Part shown: positions 1-5,252 of the stretch, piece by piece
Position numbering within the stretch: the first letter of the stretch is position 1
How the letters are laid out: the number at the start of each line of letters is the position of its first letter
NCBI RefSeq assembly: GCF_938045775.1
Contig: NZ_CALIBH010000030.1
Coordinates: 1-5,395 of the forward strand
Direction of reading: 5' to 3'
DNA from: an uncultured Campylobacter sp.
Lineage (GTDB): Bacteria; Campylobacterota; Campylobacteria; Campylobacterales; Campylobacteraceae
Length of the DNA stretch: 5,395 nucleotides
Program-made: the position numbers and the translations under genes
Notes under the pieces: generated by a model
Told to the model about the DNA's origin: nothing
Seen by the model: the letters and a program-made list of their open reading frames with translations, nothing else
The model's database searches: none

Positions 1-18
1 CTATATTGTTTCACAAAA

Positions 19-48
19 TGGCTTAAATTTATAAATAAGCTTAAGCCA
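19..48 (-). terminator. Possible intrinsic terminator after the ATPase gene
   Basis: An 8-bp inverted repeat (TGGCTTAA at 19-26, TTAAGCCA at 41-48) spans the stop codon of the ATPase gene. Read on the minus strand, the stem is followed by TTTTGTG. The 14-nt loop and low G+C of the stem make it weak. If real, it would end the mobC-ATPase transcript here and argue that no relaxase gene follows in the same operon. Confidence 0.35.
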
Positions 49-1348
49 AAATTATCAAATTCCTCTTCTCTTCCATTACAAAATCTTTTAAAATTGCTCG
101 TATATCGTCAGTCCTGTATTTCCTAAACGCTCTATTCATAGCTATGTCTTTTATACTACAACTTCCCTTTTTATCGATTTGCATTTTTACGTATTCAAGC
201 ATTTTATGGCGCATGTTTTGTATGTCTTCTGATTGCCCGTTGATTTCGCTAAACAAAAGGGTTAAATTCGTATACGGCTCTATGAATTTTATCGCTTCGT
301 TTATCGTCTTGTCTGCTACTTTCGAGTTAAATTTAAAGCCACCGTCCTCGCTAATCTCATATTGATTCAAATAGTGTAATGTTTGTATAATTGCATTTAG
401 ATTTTGCACCACGCGAGTATAGAGCTCTTTAAACTCATCTGCCTTATTTTGTTTTTTTGAGTGTATGAGCCTACAAAATTTATCATAATTCTCATTTTGT
501 TTTAGGGCATTGGTGTCGATTTCATAGCTCTCCTTTTTATAGAAATTCATCAAATCCACGATTTTACTTTCAAACTTTGCTATCTCGTCATAGCTTGGCT
601 TATTTGTGTTAAATTTTGCATTCTCGTAAGAAAATACGTCTTTGGTATAGACGATGATGAAGCGATTAAATAAGCCGCCTAGATACTCCTTTATCACACT
701 GTCATCGCCGCCCAATTGTTGTAAGTTCGTATCGGCCGCAAGGTAAAATTTAGCGTTATACACGAATGGCGGAAGTGCTTTTGCATTTTTATAGGTTGGG
801 CGTTTTAAGGTGTTATTTGTGCCGTTTTTATCGGTAAGCATATTTAGGAGCTCTTGCATTTTAGTATCTTTATTTTTTAAAGCGTTACCCACTTCGCCCA
901 AATCTGTAAAAAATTTCGGCTGATTTACTGCCGTTTCATAAATACCCTCGTAAGTAGCCTTATTTTCCATCAAGAACGCTAGAAGCTCTTTGTTGCCGCT
1001 ACCTTTAAACCTTTCGTCCAATTCGTCTTGTATAGGTTTAAATAGTATATCAAATTGAAATTTTTTATTTCGGCTCTTACCGGTTCCGCTGTCGCTAATA
1101 TCCAGTAAAAAGAAAGGTAAATTGGGCTGATTACAATAGGCTATTATCGCGCTAAAACACTGCACGGCTTGAATTTCAATTTGCCTGTAATTGCTAGGAT
1201 TATAGCTTTTTACGAATTCGCACCACTCGCGGAGAGTTTTACTCTCAAAACAAAATGGTGTTAAATAATTTTTTTCTAAGCTTTTGTTGTTTATAATCAA
1301 CGTGTTTGTTTTGTTTGCTCCCTTTTTGGGAGCGACTTTTCCTTTCAT
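41..1348 (-). CDS. DUF3987/YfjI-like P-loop ATPase (putative mobile-element helicase)
   Basis: A 435-residue protein resembling the DUF3987 (YfjI-like) ATPases found in integrated elements, satellites and plasmids. These are usually treated as helicase-like replication proteins, though their function is poorly established. Visible motifs are a Walker A loop DSGTGKS (residues 86-92), an acidic Walker B-like segment FFTDLGE (147-152 region), a sensor-like strand FYLAADTN (201-208) and GLFNRF with a candidate arginine finger at R229. A C-terminal segment (about 381-433) has winged-helix character. There is no TOPRIM or primase domain, so it would act as a stand-alone ATPase. The start is fixed by a very strong ribosome site, AAAGGAGG, about 5 nt upstream. 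Only 18 nt separate it from the stop of the mobC-like gene, so the two are surely cotranscribed. No signal peptide or membrane segment is seen, which fits a cytoplasmic DNA-acting enzyme. The family call is fairly firm. The role in element replication or processing after transfer is inferred. Confidence 0.75.
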   Translation of the reverse strand: MKGKVAPKKGANKTNTLIINNKSLEKNYLTPFCFESKTLREWCEFVKSYNPSNYRQIEIQAVQCFSAIIAYCNQPNLPFFLLDISDSGTGKSRNKKFQFDILFKPIQDELDERFKGSGNKELLAFLMENKATYEGIYETAVNQPKFFTDLGEVGNALKNKDTKMQELLNMLTDKNGTNNTLKRPTYKNAKALPPFVYNAKFYLAADTNLQQLGGDDSVIKEYLGGLFNRFIIVYTKDVFSYENAKFNTNKPSYDEIAKFESKIVDLMNFYKKESYEIDTNALKQNENYDKFCRLIHSKKQNKADEFKELYTRVVQNLNAIIQTLHYLNQYEISEDGGFKFNSKVADKTINEAIKFIEPYTNLTLLFSEINGQSEDIQNMRHKMLEYVKMQIDKKGSCSIKDIAMNRAFRKYRTDDIRAILKDFVMEEKRNLIILA

Positions 1349-1366
1349 TCTTCCTCCTTTTGGTTG

Positions 1367-1927
1367 CTACCTCACTTTTAAATTCAGCTCTGAAACGTAT
1401 CTATTTACTAGTTTTGTTACTAGCTTTACTTGGTCATTGATACTTTGTGTGAATGCTCCGAATTTCTCATAATTTACCCTAAAATTATATGAGTTATTTT
1501 GTTGTAAGCGCGTGAGAATTTCTCTTAAATTGCGTCCGAGTTTCTTTAAATCGTTTATCGCGTTTCCTAGTTCCCCCATCTCAATATTATTGAAATTTTT
1601 ATCCTGATCATATATAGTATTTAGGATTTGGAATTTTATCTCTTTCGCCACAGAATTAAATCCGCGATATTTTGTTCTTTGCTGTAAAAATTCATATTCT
1701 TTATCTGATATTCTGATACGTAAATTTCTATTTATATTCGCGTTCTTTTTGACCTTATTAAACATAACCTTTTCGTCAAATTTATTTTCGAAAAAATTAA
1801 AAAGTGCAGCATTGATTACATCGGTAAAAGTGTATTTTTTGCCGTATAAAATTTCGTCTATTTTGTCCGATATCTCTTTTTCTATCCTTGCGGATTTCAA
1901 TACTTTATTTTTGTTGTTTTCTTTCAT
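1367..1927 (-). CDS. mobC: MobC-like relaxosome accessory protein with two ribbon-helix-helix units
   Basis: A 186-residue basic protein. Residues 12-46 (SARIEKEI strand, then two helices) and 68-106 (NLRIRIS strand, then two helices) each look like a ribbon-helix-helix DNA-binding unit. The second resembles the N-terminal part of plasmid MobC proteins. Residues 120-141 (LGNAINDLKKLGRNLREI) match the helix typical of MobC, where an IGxNLNQIA-like motif recurs. The C-terminal part (about 150-182) is predicted helical. MobC and TraJ-type proteins bind oriT and help the relaxase open the nick region. This gene starts 30 nt from the inverted repeat of the candidate oriT, which supports that role. 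The ribosome site is TTAGGA, 6 nt before ATG. It forms an operon with the ATPase gene downstream. Ribbon-helix-helix proteins also act as repressors, so autoregulation at the repeat is plausible. The tandem domain arrangement is less common than the usual single unit. A pure regulator is the main alternative. Confidence 0.68.
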   Translation of the reverse strand: MKENNKNKVLKSARIEKEISDKIDEILYGKKYTFTDVINAALFNFFENKFDEKVMFNKVKKNANINRNLRIRISDKEYEFLQQRTKYRGFNSVAKEIKFQILNTIYDQDKNFNNIEMGELGNAINDLKKLGRNLREILTRLQQNNSYNFRVNYEKFGAFTQSINDQVKLVTKLVNRYVSELNLKVR

Positions 1928-1956
1928 ATTTTTCCTAATAAGCTTCGCAGAAATTC

Positions 1957-2009
1957 GCCCTTTAGGTTTTTAGTATTGTAATACGAAAAGACCTAAAGGG
2001 CTATCCTGC
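1957..2009 (+). other. Candidate origin of transfer (oriT), IncP/MOBP-type nick site
   Basis: The site has a long inverted repeat: GCCCTTTAGGT (1957-1967) pairs exactly with ACCTAAAGGGC (1991-2001). The stem continues inward through TTTT/AAAA and GTATT (1973-1977)/AATAC (1980-1984) with small bulges. TATCCTG (2002-2008) follows the right arm directly, then C2009. The MOBP relaxase consensus is YATCCTG|Y, and RP4 has CTATCCTG|C next to its accessory-protein inverted repeat, so the match covers all eight consensus positions and CTATCCTGC is identical. The predicted nick is between G2008 and C2009 on the plus strand. Transfer would begin with the int side and end with the mobC side, the usual order with mob genes entering last. 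The site lies directly upstream of the mobC-like gene. Neither strand shows a T-run after the repeat, so it does not look like a terminator. Confidence 0.7.
1975..1980 (-). promoter_or_regulatory. Putative -10 box for the mobC-ATPase operon inside the oriT repeat
   Basis: On the minus strand the centre of the inverted repeat reads TTACAATAC, giving a TACAAT -10 box with T-rich DNA upstream. The predicted start of transcription falls in the distal arm, leaving a leader of about 40 nt before mobC. A protein bound to the repeat would block this promoter. No -35 box is evident, which is normal for Campylobacter sigma-70 promoters. Confidence 0.35.
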
Positions 2010-2172
2010 AGTGCATCTATCCATACAATTTTATCACTACCTTTTGAAATGTCTAGTTTTTTATTTGCAGAAGACATTCGTTCATCCGTCGTCAGCATTT
2101 TTACAATGGATATAATATATACTTGTTTGCACAAAAGCATCGGTAAGGTAATTATCACCATATTGTCTTAAC

Positions 2173-2253
2173 TTATGAAGAAAAAATTTGTTTACATTTA
2201 ATGTTGATAGATTTTATATTTTCGTTAAGATTTTGTAGTGGTAAATTTTGCAT
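2173..2253 (-). CDS. Small ORF (26 codons) with strong ribosome site, unknown
   Basis: Translation gives MQNLPLQNLNENIKSI and a further ten residues ending in IFSS. The support is the ribosome site AAGGAGG 5 nt before the ATG, as good as any in the window. It also sits only 14 nt after the stop of the AlpA-like gene, which suggests translation on the same message. The peptide is polar, has one cysteine and shows no signal or membrane segment. I do not recognise it. It could be a genuine small protein, a leader peptide, or the surviving 5' end of a longer gene lost upstream of oriT. Confidence 0.45.
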   Translation of the reverse strand: MQNLPLQNLNENIKSINIKCKQIFSS

Positions 2254-2267
2254 TTACGCCTCCTTGA

Positions 2268-2504
2268 TTATTTTCTAGCAGGACTCACTTTTAATTTTTG
2301 TAACCACTCTTCAATATCTGCCTTATAGTATAAAATCGTCTTGCCTATTTTTGAAAACGGAATGGGCGGTATTTTGCTTGCCGCCTCTTTCGTGTAGTTC
2401 TTTTTCATACGCAATTTGCTTTGATGCGTCAAAGAAAAACCGTATTGTTCTTGGAGTTGTTTAGTAGTAAGCCATTGTAAATTTGCTGGCTCGATTGTTT
2501 TCAT
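2268..2504 (-). CDS. AlpA/excisionase-like winged-helix DNA-binding protein
   Basis: A 78-residue protein of the MerR-like winged-helix type seen in AlpA regulators and recombination directionality factors. WLTTKQLQEQYGFS (about 11-24) forms the first part of the helix-turn-helix, and residues 25-35 the recognition helix. IPFSKIGKTILYY (48-60) forms the wing, and KADIEEWL (61-68) is the C-terminal signature helix of the HTH_17 type. Members of this family either activate integrase genes or bend DNA at attachment sites to favour excision. This one is encoded near an integrase in the same element, which fits both roles. The ribosome site GAGGAG, 5 nt before ATG, fixes the start. A good -10 box lies upstream, so it probably begins its own transcript rather than depending on the upstream gene. 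The family is fairly sure; excisionase versus activator cannot be settled from sequence. Confidence 0.75.
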   Translation of the reverse strand: MKTIEPANLQWLTTKQLQEQYGFSLTHQSKLRMKKNYTKEAASKIPPIPFSKIGKTILYYKADIEEWLQKLKVSPARK

Positions 2505-2533
2505 ATATGCTCCTCATCAAAATTTTCGGAGCA

Positions 2534-2539
2534 ATTATA
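2534..2539 (-). promoter_or_regulatory. Putative promoter of the AlpA-like gene
   Basis: A perfect TATAAT on the minus strand lies about 30 nt before the start codon, with AT-rich DNA and a TTTTTA-like stretch upstream as in Campylobacter sigma-70 promoters. The box sits within the palindrome AATTATAATT (2533-2542), so it reads as a -10 on both strands, but no plus-strand gene follows. Confidence 0.5.
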
Positions 2540-2607
2540 ATTAAATAATGCTTAAAAGTAAATTATTTTTACATATTTTAATTGGATTGTTTTAATAATA
2601 GGTCTTT

Positions 2608-2997
2608 TTAGCTTATATTTATTTTAGCTGCTTCATTAAGCTTTTCTTTAAGTTTCATATTTTCCATTAATAATTGAAGTGATTTCTCTAGGCTTTCTCT
2701 TACTGCGCCAGTTGAGGCTATCGTTTTTAGCGAGTATTCACCGTAACCGATTAATGCGGATAGTTCTTTATACGATAGCTTATATTGTTTACAAACTCTC
2801 TTTATCGGGTTATTAAACTCTTGATATAGTCGTTTTAAATTTGGTTTTGTAAAAAAAAGCTTATCAATAAGCTTAATATTTTTATTCAGCATCCCTCTTG
2901 CCTGGATATATTCGATAAAGTCGTCGTATTTACTAAAATCGAAACCTTGTTCTGTTAAAAAATCATCGATTATTTTTTTATCTTTTTCGTTTAGCAT
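2608..2997 (-). CDS. Small XRE-like helix-turn-helix protein, putative element regulator
   Basis: A 129-residue protein. Residues 66-99 (KRVCKQYKLSYKELSALIG, then GEYSLKTIAS) follow the Cro/XRE pattern, in which a helix with LSYKELSALIG is followed by a turn and a recognition helix. Residues 100-121 (ESLEKSLQLLMENMKLKEKL) form a helical tail resembling that of small phage and plasmid regulators. The N-terminal 60 residues are charged and helical with no recognised domain. The ribosome site AAGGA, 7 nt before ATG, fixes the start, and two overlapping -10 boxes lie upstream. Its place between the integrase and AlpA-like genes suggests it regulates the element, but repressor versus activator is not determined. 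The helix-turn-helix assignment is moderate and the function is inferred. Confidence 0.6.
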   Translation of the reverse strand: MLNEKDKKIIDDFLTEQGFDFSKYDDFIEYIQARGMLNKNIKLIDKLFFTKPNLKRLYQEFNNPIKRVCKQYKLSYKELSALIGYGEYSLKTIASTGAVRESLEKSLQLLMENMKLKEKLNEAAKINIS

Positions 2998-3019
2998 CGC
3001 TTATTCCTTGTTACTTTTG

Positions 3020-3032
3020 ATTATAAATTATA
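3020..3032 (-). promoter_or_regulatory. Putative promoter of the XRE-like gene (two tandem -10 boxes)
   Basis: On the minus strand the sequence reads AGTATAATTTATAATC, giving two TATAAT boxes 7 nt apart (3027-3032 and 3020-3025), 23-35 nt before the start codon. The region upstream (3034-3060) is T/A-rich. This suggests the gene is transcribed independently of int, whose coding region ends about 75 nt further upstream. Confidence 0.5.
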
Positions 3033-3105
3033 CTATTTTTTAAATTTTATTTCTCTTTATTGATGAATTTGTGGCAAAGTCTAAAATATCCTTTAAAAAG
3101 AAAAG

Positions 3106-4368
3106 CTAAAATAACGGCTCGATTGCATTTAGATAGTCGCCGTACCACTGCATAAGCTTCGCTTTTTGCTCCATTGTAGCCTTTTCTCTCTCATAGGCAA
3201 ATTTTACGGCGTTAAACTCCTTGTGCGCTAAAACGCTTTCTATCGCTTCTTCGCTTATTCCAAGCGCTAAAAGCTCGGCTTTGTTTTGAGAGCATATCGT
3301 GCGAAACGTGGCCCGAAAGCCGTGAGGGGTGGCAACGCCCTTATATTTGTCTTTTTGCCCCAAATTTCGTATTGCCTTACTAATGCTGTCGCGATGCAAA
3401 TGCCCACCTTTATTTACCGCTGGAAATACAAAGTCGTTACCGAGAGTTTTAAACATTTTTTGCTCGTTTAAAATTTTTAATACATATGGGCTAAGGGCAA
3501 TTTGATGCATAAATTTTGTTTTCATTTCGTTTGCCTGTATAGTCCAAATTTTAGCGTCAAGGTCAATATCTGACCACTTTGCGCTCGCCGTATTTATAGG
3601 ACGATTGACGCATAAAATTTGCAGATAAACAGCCCTTTTGGTTTGTAAATCAAGTCTATTATCAGCCTTTAAATCTTGCAGAAAGGTCTTAATCTCGCTG
3701 TTTTGCGTGATGGCAGGTAACCTTGTATCTTGTTGATTATTGAGATTAAACCTGCTTGAAGTGGGAAATTCTTTATGAAGCTCTTTCGCCGGGTTATAGG
3801 CGATATATTCGTCTTTTTGAGCGATTGCAAAGACTTTATCGATGTCGTTTATTAGGCGATGAAGCGTTTCCAGGCGACTAGTGCGCGGATTGTTCGGGTT
3901 AAAAATAGTGTTTAAAATTACTAAGAGATCGCTATACTTTATCGTCTTTATATCGAGTTCGCCAAAAGACGGAAGTATGTATTTTTCGTTCATCTTAACG
4001 ATCTTCGCAATATAGCTCTCGCTTATACCGTTTTTTCGTTTTTGTGCGACATATACGCCAAAAAGGTTTTTATAGCGATATTTATCACTCTTCCCTTTAA
4101 TCATTTGTATATCTTTGCCACTTTCAAGCTCTTTTAAAAGCTTTACCGCATCTCTACGCGCTTCGGCTACGCTATAAATATTTTCCCTAAATTCTTTGAT
4201 TTTGATATATTTGCCCCTATATCTAAGCGAAAAAGTTTTCAAACCGCTTGGATTTACCCAAATATAGAGCTCTTTTGGATTGCCGACGGCTTTTTTATAT
4301 TGTTTATCTTTGATTTCCAATTTCCGTATGTCTTTATCTTGTAGGGTTTGTTTCGCTACATTTGCCAT
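3106..4368 (-). CDS. int: Tyrosine integrase, P4 type (tRNA-targeting)
   Basis: A 420-residue site-specific recombinase of normal length for P4-type integrases. Residues about 15-90 form the DUF4102 arm-binding domain (LYIWVNPSGLKTFSLRYRG). Residues about 98-200 form the SAM-like core-binding domain, and about 215-400 the catalytic domain. Catalytic residues are all visible: R256 (CVNRPINTA), the beta-hairpin lysine at K283 or K285, H349 and R352 (PHGFRATFR), H382 (LAHK) and the nucleophile Y392 (FAYERE). Nothing suggests inactivation. It cuts and rejoins the element at the attachment site, here inferred to be the 3' end of the adjacent tRNA-Ala. The ribosome site AAGGA, 7 nt before ATG, fixes the start, and an extended -10 box lies about 75 nt upstream. 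Three repeats in the leader suggest control by Int or an excision factor. Read-through from tRNA-Ala, which points the same way, is also possible. Confidence 0.95.
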   Translation of the reverse strand: MANVAKQTLQDKDIRKLEIKDKQYKKAVGNPKELYIWVNPSGLKTFSLRYRGKYIKIKEFRENIYSVAEARRDAVKLLKELESGKDIQMIKGKSDKYRYKNLFGVYVAQKRKNGISESYIAKIVKMNEKYILPSFGELDIKTIKYSDLLVILNTIFNPNNPRTSRLETLHRLINDIDKVFAIAQKDEYIAYNPAKELHKEFPTSSRFNLNNQQDTRLPAITQNSEIKTFLQDLKADNRLDLQTKRAVYLQILCVNRPINTASAKWSDIDLDAKIWTIQANEMKTKFMHQIALSPYVLKILNEQKMFKTLGNDFVFPAVNKGGHLHRDSISKAIRNLGQKDKYKGVATPHGFRATFRTICSQNKAELLALGISEEAIESVLAHKEFNAVKFAYEREKATMEQKAKLMQWYGDYLNAIEPLF

Positions 4369-4388
4369 TTTGCCGTCCTTATCATAAA

Positions 4389-4430
4389 ACTACCTTAATG
4401 CTTACTGACTACCCTAATAACTGCTCTAAT
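4389..4430 (-). repeat. Three copies of ACTACCYTAAT, candidate arm-type or Xis sites
   Basis: Copies lie at 4389-4399 (ACTACCTTAAT), 4408-4418 (ACTACCCTAAT) and 4420-4430 (ACTGCTCTAAT, 9 of 11 matching). The first two differ at one base. Start-to-start spacing is 19 and 12 bp. They lie between the predicted int promoter and its start codon, about 120-160 bp from the tRNA 3' end. Arm sites bound by the integrase N-terminal domain, or sites for an excisionase, are expected in this interval. Occupancy would also repress int. Function is inferred from position only. Confidence 0.5.
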
Positions 4431-4442
4431 TGTTTAGCACCG

Positions 4443-4448
4443 ATTATA
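4443..4448 (-). promoter_or_regulatory. Putative int promoter, extended -10
   Basis: The minus strand reads TGCTATAAT, a perfect -10 hexamer with the TGN extension. T-rich DNA (TTCGTTTTG) lies just upstream. The predicted leader is about 68 nt long and contains the three 11-bp repeats. Confidence 0.55.
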
Positions 4449-4550
4449 GCACAAAACGAATTGAAAATCATCAGAAAACATCAATATCCCCTTATAATGG
4501 GACTTTAGGAGAATTAAAAAGAAGTGATTAAAACTTAAAAATAGCTTAAG

Positions 4551-4626
<76 letters not shown>

Positions 4627-4761
4627 AATAAAGATTTTGTAATTTTACATTATTTTACTTACAAAATTTTTAAATTCTGGCGCTACGCCAAAATTTTCTC
4701 CGCAAAAGCCGCTATAAAATGAAATTTTAAGCTTGCATTAGGTAATATTCCATTTCTTTGC
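4627..4761. promoter_or_regulatory. Divergent promoter region between tRNA-Ala and tRNA-Gly
   Basis: This 135-bp spacer separates two outward-facing tRNA transcripts. For tRNA-Ala the best -10 is TAAAAT (minus strand, 4642-4647), about 15 nt from the mature end. For the tRNA-Gly cluster the candidates are TATAAA (4713-4718) and TAATAT (4743-4748). No convincing -35 boxes are seen, so the exact boxes are uncertain although promoters must exist here. Confidence 0.35.
4672..4696. repeat. Hairpin between the divergent tRNA genes
   Basis: AAATTCTGGCG (4672-4682) pairs with CGCCAAAATTT (4686-4696) across the loop CTA, with a single C-A mismatch. It has no T-run on the plus strand and no upstream gene to terminate on either strand. 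Its role is unknown; it may be a remnant of rearrangement or a protein site between the two promoters. Confidence 0.45.
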
Positions 4762-4836
4762 GCGGGAATAGCTCAGTGGTAGAGCGCAACCTTGCCATGG
4801 TTGATGTCGCGAGTTCGACTCTCGTTTCCCGCTCCA
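4762..4836 (+). tRNA. tRNA-Gly (anticodon GCC)
   Basis: A complete cloverleaf with acceptor stem GCGGGAA/TTCCCGC, anticodon stem CAACC/GGTTG with loop TTGCCAT (GCC at 4794-4796), T-loop GAGTTCGACTC, discriminator T and encoded CCA. First gene of the plus-strand cluster, 28 nt before tRNA-Leu. Confidence 0.97.
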
Positions 4837-4864
4837 TTTTACATTCTGTTTTTGTATTAAACGT

Positions 4865-4951
4865 GCCCGGATGGCGGAATCGGTAGACGCAAGGGACTTA
4901 AAATCCCTCGGAATTTTTTCCGTGCCGGTTCAAGTCCGGCTCCGGGCACCA
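4865..4951 (+). tRNA. tRNA-Leu (anticodon TAA)
   Basis: An 87-nt class II tRNA. The acceptor stem is GCCCGGA/TCCGGGC, the anticodon stem AGGGA/TCCCT with loop CTTAAAA (TAA at 4899-4901). The long variable arm contains CTCGGAATTTTTTCCG, the discriminator is A and CCA is encoded. It reads UUR leucine codons, the dominant leucine codons in AT-rich genomes. It lies 16 nt before tRNA-Cys and is probably cotranscribed with it. Confidence 0.97.
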
Positions 4952-4967
4952 CCTAATAAGCCGGCGC

Positions 4968-5041
4968 GGCGACATAGCCAAGTGGTAAGGCATGAGCCTG
5001 CAAAGCTTTGATCCCCGGTTCGAATCCGGGTGTCGCCTCCA
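4968..5041 (+). tRNA. tRNA-Cys (anticodon GCA)
   Basis: A 74-nt cloverleaf with acceptor stem GGCGACA/TGTCGCC, anticodon loop CTGCAAA (GCA at 5000-5002), T-arm CCCGGTTCGAATCCGGG, discriminator T and encoded CCA. The outermost anticodon-stem pair is a T-T mismatch and the next is G-T, so that stem is weak, but the remaining elements are standard. Its CCA end is 9 nt before the lipoprotein gene's ribosome site. Confidence 0.96.
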
Positions 5042-5061
5042 GATCCTAAAAAGGAGTTATT

Positions 5062-5217
5062 ATGAGATACATACTAGCGGCTCTTTTGGCATTGATGGTT
5101 TTTAGCGGGTGCTCTAATACTTGGCACGGCGTAAAAGAGGATTCGCACAACGCGGCTCAATGGACCAAAGAAAAGGTTCACAACGGCGCCGAGTGGGTCG
5201 GAGAAAAAACCGAATAA
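5062..5217 (+). CDS. Entericidin-like small lipoprotein
   Basis: A 51-residue protein too short for ordinary gene finding. Residues 1-16 form a lipoprotein signal with LALMVFSG ending in the lipobox FSGC, so C17 would be acylated and become the mature N-terminus. The following SNTWHGVKED matches the start of mature entericidin A/B-family lipoproteins. The mature chain is only 35 residues and is built largely of two 11-residue repeats (29-39 and 40-50) with the pattern HNxAxWxxEKx. The ribosome site is AAGGAG, 5 nt before ATG. The gene sits inside a tRNA cluster and may be transcribed with it. In enterobacteria entericidins are an antidote/toxin pair linked to cell lysis; whether that applies here is unknown. 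Family assignment is good, function is not. Confidence 0.88.
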   Translation: MRYILAALLALMVFSGCSNTWHGVKEDSHNAAQWTKEKVHNGAEWVGEKTE

Positions 5218-5252
5218 ATTTCACGTGCGGATCTTGATCTGCGCGAACCTAC

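Noticed and set aside
144..365. Plus-strand ORF inside the ATPase gene
   Set aside because: It is the antisense shadow of a gene with clear ATPase motifs, with a hydrophobic composition typical of reverse frames and no ribosome site.
1284..1472. Plus-strand ORF across the mobC/ATPase junction
   Set aside because: It is antisense to two well supported genes and has no independent support.
1749..1973. Plus-strand ORF antisense to the start of the mobC-like gene
   Set aside because: It is a shadow frame overlapping both the mobC start and the oriT repeat, with no ribosome site.
1957..2001. The long inverted repeat as a transcription terminator
   Set aside because: No T-run follows on either strand and the repeat is AT-rich in its inner half. 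The adjacent nick motif explains it better.
1970..2161. 63-codon ORF on the minus strand ending inside the oriT repeat
   Set aside because: There is no ribosome site before its ATG, it matches nothing I recognise, and its last codons are made by the inverted repeat. It is best explained as a chance frame in the oriT region.
3286..3471. Plus-strand ORF inside the integrase gene
   Set aside because: It is antisense to the catalytic domain, which has all expected residues.
4493..4541. Plus-strand TATAAT followed by AGGAG and a GTG start
   Set aside because: The reading frame ends after four codons (GTG ATT AAA ACT, then TAA), so no gene is supported. The -10-like box may be chance or part of the att region.
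1..4550. A second copy of the tRNA-Ala 3' end marking the other att site
   Set aside because: I found no match to the tRNA 3' segment in this interval, so the other boundary must be outside the window.
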